From NCBI GenBank assembly GCA_031379885.1, contig JANNFN010000120.1, positions 1 through 19,663 on the forward strand: a stretch of DNA of 19,663 bases. The letters are read 5' to 3'. The DNA is from Methylotenera_A sp031379885 (GTDB taxonomy: Bacteria > Pseudomonadota > Gammaproteobacteria > Burkholderiales > Methylophilaceae). How positions within the stretch are numbered: position 1 is the first letter of the stretch; the number at the start of each line of letters is the position of its first letter. Both the position numbers and the translations under genes were made by a program. Below, one piece after another: positions 6,539 to 12,852 of this stretch. The notes beneath the pieces are model-generated. The model worked only from the letters and a program-made list of their open reading frames with translations. It was not told the DNA's origin and did no database searches.

Positions 6539-8272
6539 ATGATTGTATTAGGACTTTCTGGTGCGCTTGGACACGATGCCTCAGCGGCGATTCTGGTAGA
6601 TGGTAAAATTATTGCGGCGGCTGAAGAAGAGCGCTTTATTCGCGATAAGCATGCAAAAAACCAATTTCCATATGAAGCCGCTAAATTCTGTTTAAAGCAA
6701 GCGGGCGTTAAGCCAGAAGATGTTGATATTGTCGCGTTTCCTTATGCAGAGATTCCGCTCTCGACCAGTGCACGTTGGCACTATGCGAAACGTCATTGGT
6801 ATGCGCCAGATAGGGCGCTAGATGCCATTTTCAATGGTAACCGTCGTTTTCGCCGCAATCGTGATAAATCTCTTAAACTAATTGCAGAGTTAGGCTTAAA
6901 AAATGCTAAGTTCGTGCCTGTAGAGCACCATTTGGCGCATGCTTCTAGTGCATATCATTTAAGTGGCTTTAAAGAAAAAACCGCCATTGTTGGCATCGAT
7001 GGCAAAGGTGAATACGCAACCACGTTTTTTGGCTATGGCGAAAACGGCAAAATCCACAAAATTAAAGAGTTTTACGACCCCGATTCGTTAGGCGGATTAT
7101 ATGGTGCGATGACCGAGTTTTTGGGTTTTGACATGCTCGATGGTGAATTTAAAGTGATGGGCATGGCGCCGTATGGCGATGCCACCAAGTACGATTTGTC
7201 GCGCTTAGCCAAGTTTGAAAATGGCGAATTAATCATTAATACAGAATATGTAAACGTAGTGGGTTTGCGCCGCTATAAAGAAAACGGACCAGATGGAAAA
7301 TCTAAAGGCTTTTACTTCACGCAAAAACTCATCGATTGGCTAGGTCCAAAACGTAGCGGCGATGAAATTGATGACCCGTATATTCACTATGCTGCTTCAA
7401 TTCAAGCTTTGTTAGAAGATATCGCACTGAAAATGATTGATTATTACCTTGGCGATATCATCAAAGAAACTGGCAAAATTGCCATGGCAGGCGGCGTTGC
7501 GCTCAATGTAAAATTGAATCAGCGCATTATTAATATGCCGCATGTAAAAGAGTTATTTGTGCAGCCGGCATCAGGAGATAACGGCACCAGCCTTGGCGCA
7601 GCAACTTTTGCAGCGCATTTGGCGGGTGAAACTATCCATAAAATGGAACATGCCTACTTAGGTTCAGCTTATACTAGTGCAGAATGTATTGCCGCCTGTG
7701 AAGCACATCCGAGTAAGCCAATTTTTACAAAAGTCGAGAACTTCCCGCAAAGGGCAGCTGAGTTATTAGCCGCAGGGAATCCGCTGGCATGGCTGCAAGG
7801 GCGCATGGAATTTGGCCCGCGCTCGCTGGGTTGCCGCAGTATTTTGGGTGACCCGAGTTTTCCGGGTGTGGCAGACCGTATTAATGCGCAAATTAAATAC
7901 CGTGAGCGCTGGCGCCCATTTTGCCCCAGCATGCTCGACAGAGTTGCAGAAGATATTCTGCAAACTTCACACCCCGCGCCCTATATGACGTTTACGTTTG
8001 ATGTAAACCCAGCTTGGAAGTTGCGCATTCCAGAAGTGGTGCACGAAGATGGCACAGCGCGTGCGCAGGTGGTGACACGTGAAACGAATCCAAGATATTA
8101 TGAATTAATTGAGCATCTCGAGAAGCTACGTGGCAGTGCGGTGGTATTGAACACCTCGCTGAATCGGCGTGGCGAACCGATGATTTGCTCACCAACCGAT
8201 GCGCTGAATATGTTTTATGGTTGCGACTTAGAATATCTCATGATGGAAGATATACTAGTTACTAAAACCTAA
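6539..8272 (+). CDS. Core-oligosaccharide carbamoyltransferase (WapO/NodU/TobZ family)
   Basis: This enzyme transfers a carbamoyl group from carbamoyl phosphate, through a carbamoyl-adenylate, to a sugar hydroxyl. The protein closely resembles the P. aeruginosa LPS-core heptose carbamoyltransferase WapO, as remembered. The N-terminal Kae1-like domain shows GHDAS (11-15), EEER (29-32), the metal-binding HHLAH (130-134), GIDGKGE (152-158), GMAPYG (208-213) and GGVALNVKLN (318-327). The C-terminal domain shows GRMEFGPRSLG (421-431), YRERWRPFCPS (454-464) and NTSLNRRGEP. I chose ATG 6539 (577 residues), because MIVLGLSGA is the normal family beginning. A TTG at 6521 would add six unlikely residues and overlap the kinase gene by 8 bases. 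The gene follows the tandem kinase by 10 bases and ends the core-decoration block. Confidence 0.9.
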   Translation: MIVLGLSGALGHDASAAILVDGKIIAAAEEERFIRDKHAKNQFPYEAAKFCLKQAGVKPEDVDIVAFPYAEIPLSTSARWHYAKRHWYAPDRALDAIFNGNRRFRRNRDKSLKLIAELGLKNAKFVPVEHHLAHASSAYHLSGFKEKTAIVGIDGKGEYATTFFGYGENGKIHKIKEFYDPDSLGGLYGAMTEFLGFDMLDGEFKVMGMAPYGDATKYDLSRLAKFENGELIINTEYVNVVGLRRYKENGPDGKSKGFYFTQKLIDWLGPKRSGDEIDDPYIHYAASIQALLEDIALKMIDYYLGDIIKETGKIAMAGGVALNVKLNQRIINMPHVKELFVQPASGDNGTSLGAATFAAHLAGETIHKMEHAYLGSAYTSAECIAACEAHPSKPIFTKVENFPQRAAELLAAGNPLAWLQGRMEFGPRSLGCRSILGDPSFPGVADRINAQIKYRERWRPFCPSMLDRVAEDILQTSHPAPYMTFTFDVNPAWKLRIPEVVHEDGTARAQVVTRETNPRYYELIEHLEKLRGSAVVLNTSLNRRGEPMICSPTDALNMFYGCDLEYLMMEDILVTKT

Positions 8273-8297
8273 AAACGCACAATAATAGGTTATTGGT

Positions 8298-8326
8298 TTG
8301 ACGACATGCCCTGCTTTGGGGATAAT
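8298..8326 (+). promoter_or_regulatory. Sigma70-type promoter upstream of edd
   Basis: TTGACG (8298-8303) and GATAAT (8321-8326) are separated by 17 bases, close to consensus at both boxes and ideal in spacing. It lies 37 bases before the edd ATG. An imperfect palindrome (GGGAT at 8319-8323 and ATCCC at 8342-8346) overlaps the -10 and could be an operator or a 5' leader hairpin. Confidence 0.7.
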
Positions 8327-8363
8327 TGAGTCAGTTCGTTAATCCCTGTAGGTCTTATATAAA

Positions 8364-10178
8364 ATGAAGCAATCCCATATAGAAGTAACTGAACGTATCA
8401 TTGAGGTGAGTCGCCCAACGCGTTCAGCCTATTTACATCGTTTAGATGAAATTGCGAATCGACCACGTGGCGCCGATCGCTTAGGCTGCGCCAATGTGGC
8501 ACATGCTTTTGCGGCAATGCCTGCCAATGATAAATTGCGTATAGTGGCAGAAAAGGCGCCGCATATTGGCATTGTGACTGCATATAACGAAATGCTTTCT
8601 GCGCATCAACCTTATGTCAATTACCCTGATATTATTCGTGATGAAGCGCGCAAACATGGTGCAACCGTGCAAGTGGCGGGCGGTGTGCCAGCGATGTGTG
8701 ATGGTATTACGCAGGGCGAACCTGGCATGGAAATGTCATTATTCAGCCGCGATGTGATTGCGATGAGCACGGCGATTGCGCTTTCTCACGATGTGTTTGA
8801 CGCAGCTTTGTTATTGGGCATTTGCGATAAAATCGTACCAGGCTTACTTATTGGCGCATTAAAATTTGGCCATCTACCTTGTGTATTTGTGCCTGCCGGC
8901 CCAATGAGTACGGGTTTGGATAATACCGCGAAATCTAAAGTGCGTGAAAAATATGCGCAAGGCTTGGTAGGTCGCCCGGAGCTATTGGCTTCAGAAAATG
9001 CCGCTTATCATGGCGCAGGTACGTGCACATTTTATGGTACGGCTAATAGTAACCAAATGCTGTTGGAGGCCATGGGCTTGCATGTGCCGGGTGCGGCGTT
9101 TATTCACCCGCATGATGGCATGCGCGAAGATTTAACACGCGAGGCTGTTAAACTGGTGTTGAACATCACACAAAAACAAAATTTTACGCCGATTGGTAGG
9201 TTGGTAGATGAGCATGTGATTGTGAATGCCATGGTCGCTTTATTAGCAACAGGTGGTTCAACAAATCACCTGATTCACTGGGTTGCAGTGGCGCGCGCGG
9301 CAGGTATCATCATTGATTGGACTGATTTCTATCATCTTGCCAAAACTACGCCGCTATTGGCAAGCGTGTACCCGAATGGTAAAGCCGATGTCAATGAGTT
9401 TCAAAATGCAGGCGGACCTGGTTTTGTGATTCGCGAATTGATTGAGGGCGGTTATATGTACCCTGATGTTTTCACGGTAGCTAAAGGTGGATTGCACGAA
9501 TTCGGCAAAAAACCAGTGAAAGAAGACGGTAAATTAGTGTGGAAAGAATTCCCTGCAGAAAGTGGTGATGAAACTATCGTACGCACAGTTGGCCACCCTT
9601 TCAACGAATCAGGTGGATTACGCTTACTGAAAGGTAATTTAGGCCGTAGCGTGATTAAGATTTCTGCTGTGCCAGAAGATCGCCATATTATTGAGGCCCC
9701 TGCGATTGTTTTTGACAGTCAAGAGGAATTGCTTTCAGCGTTTGATAGGGGTGAATTAGAGCGCGATTTCGTTGCAGTTGTGCGCTTCCAAGGCCCTAAA
9801 GCTAATGGCATGCCAGAGTTACACAAATTAACGCCACCGCTTGCCGTATTACAAAATCAAGGTTTTATGGTGGCAATAGTGACCGATGGTCGCATGAGCG
9901 GCGCATCAGGTAAAATCCCTGCCGCAATTCATCTAACACCAGAAGCTTCTGCAGGCGGCCCATTAGCCAAAGTGCGCACTGGTGATGTTATTCGTTTAAA
10001 CGCATCGGTTGGCATGGTCAATGTACTGGTAGATGAGGATGAGTGGGCAGAGCGTGAAGTTGCTGAGCTTTCAGATACCAAACGATTTAATAATGCGCAT
10101 GGCTTTGGCCGTGAGTTGTTTGGTGGAATGCGGCGCAATGTACTGTCGGCCGAAGAAGGAGCTATCACCTGGTTATAG
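8364..10178 (+). CDS. edd: 6-phosphogluconate dehydratase (Edd)
   Basis: Edd dehydrates 6-phosphogluconate to 2-keto-3-deoxy-6-phosphogluconate (KDPG), the first committed Entner-Doudoroff step, in the cytoplasm. The 604 residues equal the family length (E. coli about 603). The iron-sulfur cluster cysteines typical of the IlvD/Edd family are visible as C112 in AMCDGITQGEPG, C154 in GICDKIVPG and C221 in GTCTFYGTANSN. Other hallmarks are TAYNEMLSAHQPY (72-84), TGGSTNHLIHW and SDGRMSGASGK-type wording (here TDGRMSGASGK) near the C terminus. A promoter with good boxes lies just upstream, so edd is probably transcribed independently of the LPS genes. Its product feeds the KDPG aldolase encoded 190 bases downstream. 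In ribulose-monophosphate methylotrophs this pair splits hexose phosphate; that role here is inferred. Confidence 0.97.
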   Translation: MKQSHIEVTERIIEVSRPTRSAYLHRLDEIANRPRGADRLGCANVAHAFAAMPANDKLRIVAEKAPHIGIVTAYNEMLSAHQPYVNYPDIIRDEARKHGATVQVAGGVPAMCDGITQGEPGMEMSLFSRDVIAMSTAIALSHDVFDAALLLGICDKIVPGLLIGALKFGHLPCVFVPAGPMSTGLDNTAKSKVREKYAQGLVGRPELLASENAAYHGAGTCTFYGTANSNQMLLEAMGLHVPGAAFIHPHDGMREDLTREAVKLVLNITQKQNFTPIGRLVDEHVIVNAMVALLATGGSTNHLIHWVAVARAAGIIIDWTDFYHLAKTTPLLASVYPNGKADVNEFQNAGGPGFVIRELIEGGYMYPDVFTVAKGGLHEFGKKPVKEDGKLVWKEFPAESGDETIVRTVGHPFNESGGLRLLKGNLGRSVIKISAVPEDRHIIEAPAIVFDSQEELLSAFDRGELERDFVAVVRFQGPKANGMPELHKLTPPLAVLQNQGFMVAIVTDGRMSGASGKIPAAIHLTPEASAGGPLAKVRTGDVIRLNASVGMVNVLVDEDEWAEREVAELSDTKRFNNAHGFGRELFGGMRRNVLSAEEGAITWL

Positions 10179-10216
10179 CGAAAATTAAAATTTCGTCGCA
10201 ATACTTTGTTGCTCAC

Positions 10217-10263
10217 AAAAAATCTTCGCTTACATATAACGCATATGTAGCGCTAGATTTTTT
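10217..10263. terminator. Large A/T-flanked palindrome, possible bidirectional terminator
   Basis: The arms are AAAAAATCT (10217-10225) with AGATTTTTT (10255-10263), CGC (10227-10229) with GCG (10250-10252), and TACATA (10231-10236) with TATGTA (10244-10249), around a 7-base loop. The A-run on one side and T-run on the other fit an intrinsic terminator working in both directions, 38 bases after the edd stop. The stem is AT-rich with a small internal loop, so efficiency is uncertain. Confidence 0.5.
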
Positions 10264-10305
10264 GCTTGCGCCTAGTCTTGCTTAGAACTTTTAATATTCT
10301 AACTC

Positions 10306-10332
10306 CGTCATTCTGAGCGAAGCGAAGAATCC
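10306..10332. repeat. Short palindromic repeat-like unit with GCGAAGC core
   Basis: This 27-base unit has outer arms ATTCT (10310-10314) and AGAAT (10326-10330) and a centre GCGAAGC (10317-10323), a sequence known to fold as an unusually stable DNA mini-hairpin. From memory, near-identical intergenic units occur dispersed in diverse bacterial genomes. Only one copy is present in this window, so its repeat nature is not shown here. Confidence 0.5.
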
Positions 10333-10368
10333 AGTAAAATATCAATTTTTAATCAATAAAGAAGCAAA

Positions 10369-10995
10369 ATGAACACATTAGATTTAGCAAAAGAAGGCCC
10401 AGTAATTCCCGTTATTGTCATCAATAAAGTTGAAGATGCAGTGCCAATGGCAGAGGCTTTGCTTGAGGGCGGTATTAAAGTGCTCGAGGTAACATTGCGA
10501 TCATCATGCGCCTTGCAAGCGATGGAACAAATCGCCAAGCACGTACCTGATGCGATTATGGGTTCTGGCACCGTACGCAATTTAAAAGACGCGCAGGCGA
10601 GTTTTGACGTAGGTTGTAAATTTGCCGTAAGCCCAGGTTACACCAGTGAATTAGGCCAATTTGCGCGCAAAATCGGCTTGCCATTGCTACCAGGCATTTC
10701 GACAGGCTCAGAAATTATGATGGCAAATGCAGACGATTATTTCTTTTTAAAGCTGTTCCCCGCTGTGGCGGTGGGTGGTATAAATTTGTTAAAAGGTTTT
10801 GCAGGGCCGTTTGGCGATGTAAAATTTTGCCCAACTGGTGGCGTAACGGTTGAAAGCGTGCCTCAGTTTTTAAGTTTACCAAACGTAGTGGTTTGTGGGG
10901 GCACTTGGCTAACACCTGCAGATGCAGTCGTTAGAAAAGATTGGGCACATATTACTAAATTAGCCAAAGAGGCGAGCGCTATTAAGCCGGCATAA
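10369..10995 (+). CDS. eda: KDPG aldolase (2-dehydro-3-deoxy-phosphogluconate aldolase, Eda)
   Basis: Eda cleaves KDPG to pyruvate and glyceraldehyde 3-phosphate, completing the Entner-Doudoroff pathway begun by the upstream edd product. It is a class I (Schiff-base) TIM-barrel aldolase. The 208 residues match the family (E. coli 213). Key residues are E40 and R44 in VLEVTLR, the phosphate-binding wording GSGTVRN, PGISTGSEIM (108-117), the Schiff-base lysine K128 in FFLKLFPA, and CPTGGV near the C terminus. An AGAAG at 10360-10364 is a plausible ribosome site before the ATG at 10369. It may be expressed separately from edd because a terminator-like palindrome and a repeat-like unit lie between them. 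A clear terminator follows. Confidence 0.96.
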   Translation: MNTLDLAKEGPVIPVIVINKVEDAVPMAEALLEGGIKVLEVTLRSSCALQAMEQIAKHVPDAIMGSGTVRNLKDAQASFDVGCKFAVSPGYTSELGQFARKIGLPLLPGISTGSEIMMANADDYFFLKLFPAVAVGGINLLKGFAGPFGDVKFCPTGGVTVESVPQFLSLPNVVVCGGTWLTPADAVVRKDWAHITKLAKEASAIKPA

Positions 10996-11013
10996 CTGAG
11001 GTTAAGTTACAAT

Positions 11014-11044
11014 AAGGGCTTTGCGATATGCATAGCCCTTTTTT
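11014..11044 (+). terminator. Intrinsic terminator after eda
   Basis: The perfect arms AAGGGCT (11014-11020) and AGCCCTT (11034-11040) enclose a 13-base loop that can pair further through GC (11023-11024) and GC (11030-11031). The run TTTTTT (11039-11044) completes a standard rho-independent terminator on the plus strand, 18 bases after the eda stop. Confidence 0.88.
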
Positions 11045-11053
11045 ATTGGGTTT

Positions 11054-11057
11054 GGAG
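11054..11057 (+). promoter_or_regulatory. Shine-Dalgarno deciding the HAD gene start
   Basis: GGAG ends on the first base of a GTG at 11057, so it cannot serve that codon. It is five bases before the in-frame TTG at 11063, which makes TTG the more likely start. Confidence 0.6.
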
Positions 11058-11062
11058 TGAGT

Positions 11063-11755
11063 TTGAAATTAGCGTTAAAACAATATAAAACATTGGTGTT
11101 CGATTGCGATGGCGTGGTACTCAATAGCAATCAAACCAAAATTGATGCGTATTTTGAGGTGGGCAAACGCATGGGCGGCACCGATGCGCAAGCGCAAGCC
11201 TTTGTGGATCATCATGTCAGTTTAGGAAGTTTTCCGCGCAACGGGAAAATTGAATATTACTTAAAAAACATTGTAAAACAACCTATTACAGAAGCCCTAA
11301 TGCAGCAATATTTGCAAGCTTTTGAAGATGTGTTAGGTAATACGCTAATGCAGTGCGAAGTAGCAGTAGGTTTGGATGCCTTAAAAGCGGCAACGCCACA
11401 AGCCTCATGGATGCTGCTTTCTGGAGGCGATCAAGCTGAACTGCGCAGAGTATTTCCGCGTCGCACGGTGGGTAATGTTAGTTTAGCGCATTTGTTCGAG
11501 GCGGGCATTTTTGGTGGGCCAGATAAAAAAGATGACGTTCTAGCGCGTGAAAAAGCGAATGGAAATATACAGTTTCCTGCCTTATTTTTGGGCGATAGTA
11601 AATATGATCATCAGGCTGCAACCTACGCAGGTCTAGATTTCGTGTTTTTATATGACTGGACGGAAGTGCCCGATTGGCAAGATTATTGCGCTAAAAATAA
11701 AATTGCTTCAATCGGCAATATTTCTCAATTACTTGGACAAAGCACTATAAAATAA
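11063..11755 (+). CDS. HAD-superfamily phosphatase
   Basis: This is a haloacid-dehalogenase-type phosphohydrolase of 230 residues, predicted cytoplasmic. Motif I is FDCDGVVLNSN (nucleophile D14 and general acid D16 with the TTG start), motif II is LLSGG (S120), motif III is a lysine in PDKKDD (K155 or K156), and motif IV is LGDSKYD (D178, D182). A helical cap domain lies between motifs I and II, as in phosphoglycolate-phosphatase-like (subfamily I) members. The substrate is not readable from sequence. The start is TTG at 11063 rather than GTG at 11057, because GGAG (11054-11057) fits only the former. The gene follows the eda terminator by 18 bases and precedes the GT2 gene by 4 bases, so it may travel with the LPS glycosylation genes and act on a sugar phosphate. 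That role is inferred. Confidence 0.82.
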   Translation: MKLALKQYKTLVFDCDGVVLNSNQTKIDAYFEVGKRMGGTDAQAQAFVDHHVSLGSFPRNGKIEYYLKNIVKQPITEALMQQYLQAFEDVLGNTLMQCEVAVGLDALKAATPQASWMLLSGGDQAELRRVFPRRTVGNVSLAHLFEAGIFGGPDKKDDVLAREKANGNIQFPALFLGDSKYDHQAATYAGLDFVFLYDWTEVPDWQDYCAKNKIASIGNISQLLGQSTIK

Positions 11756-11759
11756 CGAC

Positions 11760-12482
11760 ATGCAAATCAATCAAATTTCTGTGGTAGTGCCAGTGCGCAA
11801 TGAGGCAGGCAACGTTGAGGGCCTCATTGGCGAAATTAACACCGCACTTAAGCACATTAAGCATGAAATTATCTACGTTGATGATGGCAGCACCGACAAT
11901 ACTTACAGTCAACTAAAATCATTACAAACGCAATTTAATCAATTAAAAATCGTTCGCCATGTGCGAAGCTGTGGACAAAGCACAGCGGTGCGCACAGGCG
12001 TAAAAGCGGCTCAATATGATTGGGTAGCGACTTTAGATGGAGATGGACAAAATGATCCAGCCGACATACCTAGATTGATGGCTGCAATAACAGAAGATAT
12101 TGAATTGGCTGGTGGAAATCGTCGTGCCAGCCGACGCGACACTTGGATTAAACGAATTTCCTCAGTGATCGCTAACACGGTACGATCTAAAATGCTTAAT
12201 GATGACACGCCAGATACAGGCTGTGGTTTGAAGTTATTTAAACGTGAGGCGTTTCTAGATTTACCTTATTTCGATCATATGCATCGCTTTTTGCCGGCGC
12301 TCATCAAGCGCCGTGGCGGTAAAATTGTTTCTGTACCCGTTGCACATCGTAATCGCGAACATGGCAAATCCAATTACGGCACAATAGATAGATTATTGGT
12401 GGGGATTGTTGACTTGTTTGGTGTGGCATGGCTGCAGCGGCGCGCCAAAATTCCGCAGATATTAGAAGATAAGGTTATTTAG
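11760..12482 (+). CDS. DPM1-like family 2 glycosyltransferase (polyprenyl-phosphate sugar synthase)
   Basis: This GT-A transferase probably moves a sugar from a nucleotide donor to undecaprenyl phosphate at the cytoplasmic face of the inner membrane. The 240 residues show SVVVPVRNEAGNV (7-19), YVDDGSTDNT (39-48), the metal-binding TLDGDGQNDP (91-100), DTGCGLKLFKR (152-162) and HRFLPALIKRRGG (175-187), all typical of the DPM1/ArnC/RgtE-type group. Unlike ArnC or GtrB it has no C-terminal pair of membrane spans. The next gene, 2 bases downstream, encodes a small three-span LAB_N protein that could provide the membrane part. With the downstream GT-C transferase it forms a lipid-linked sugar donor and transfer unit. 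The sugar is inferred to be a uronic acid from the neighbouring nucleotide-sugar genes. Confidence 0.87.
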   Translation: MQINQISVVVPVRNEAGNVEGLIGEINTALKHIKHEIIYVDDGSTDNTYSQLKSLQTQFNQLKIVRHVRSCGQSTAVRTGVKAAQYDWVATLDGDGQNDPADIPRLMAAITEDIELAGGNRRASRRDTWIKRISSVIANTVRSKMLNDDTPDTGCGLKLFKREAFLDLPYFDHMHRFLPALIKRRGGKIVSVPVAHRNREHGKSNYGTIDRLLVGIVDLFGVAWLQRRAKIPQILEDKVI

Positions 12483-12484
12483 TA

Positions 12485-12838
12485 ATGCAAATCGTTAATG
12501 ATGGCATAGGTACCTATTTTTCGCATATTATTAATGCGTTGAACAATTATATTACTGGTATGCCAGCCACCGATTTACTCTGGTTGGGTATTGGCTTGTT
12601 AGGCCAGTGCTTATTTATGGCGCGCTTTATTGTGCAATGGATACACAGCGAGCGACACCAACAGAGCTTGATTCCTGTAAGTTTTTGGTACTTGAGTTTG
12701 ATTGGCGGGCTAATTGTGTTGGCTTATGGATTACATAAACTAGACCCAGTGATTATTCTAGGCCAGCTGCCTGGCACCATTGTATATTCTCGAAATTTGG
12801 TACTAATTCACCGCATTAGAAATAAAATAAATCAATAA
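12485..12838 (+). CDS. Small membrane protein with lipid A biosynthesis N-terminal (LAB_N) domain
   Basis: This is a 117-residue inner-membrane protein made almost entirely of the LAB_N domain. Three hydrophobic spans are visible at about 33-50, 64-84 and 88-106. The conserved wording is ARFIVQWIHSERHQQS (46-61), PVSFWYLSLIGG (63-74) and LGQLPGTIVYSRN (92-104). The domain is known as a stand-alone protein and as the N-terminal extension of some LpxB proteins; its biochemical role is not settled. Here it lies between a polyprenyl-phosphate sugar synthase and an ArnT-like transferase, which suggests a role in anchoring the synthase or moving the lipid-linked sugar across the membrane. The ATG starts 2 bases after the GT2 stop. 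Confidence 0.88.
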   Translation: MQIVNDGIGTYFSHIINALNNYITGMPATDLLWLGIGLLGQCLFMARFIVQWIHSERHQQSLIPVSFWYLSLIGGLIVLAYGLHKLDPVIILGQLPGTIVYSRNLVLIHRIRNKINQ

Positions 12839-12852
12839 ATGAGTGATTAAAC

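Noticed and set aside
6521..6541. TTG at 6521 as the carbamoyltransferase start
   Set aside because: It would overlap the kinase gene and add six residues before MIVLGLSGA, which is the usual family beginning; ATG 6539 fits better.
7669..8195. Minus-strand open frames inside the carbamoyltransferase gene
   Set aside because: They lie opposite a strongly conserved coding frame, lack recognisable domains and look like compositional shadows.
10177..10198. Small CGAAA/TTTCG inverted repeat just after the edd stop
   Set aside because: The stem is only five pairs with no T-run after it; the larger palindrome at 10217-10263 is the better terminator candidate.
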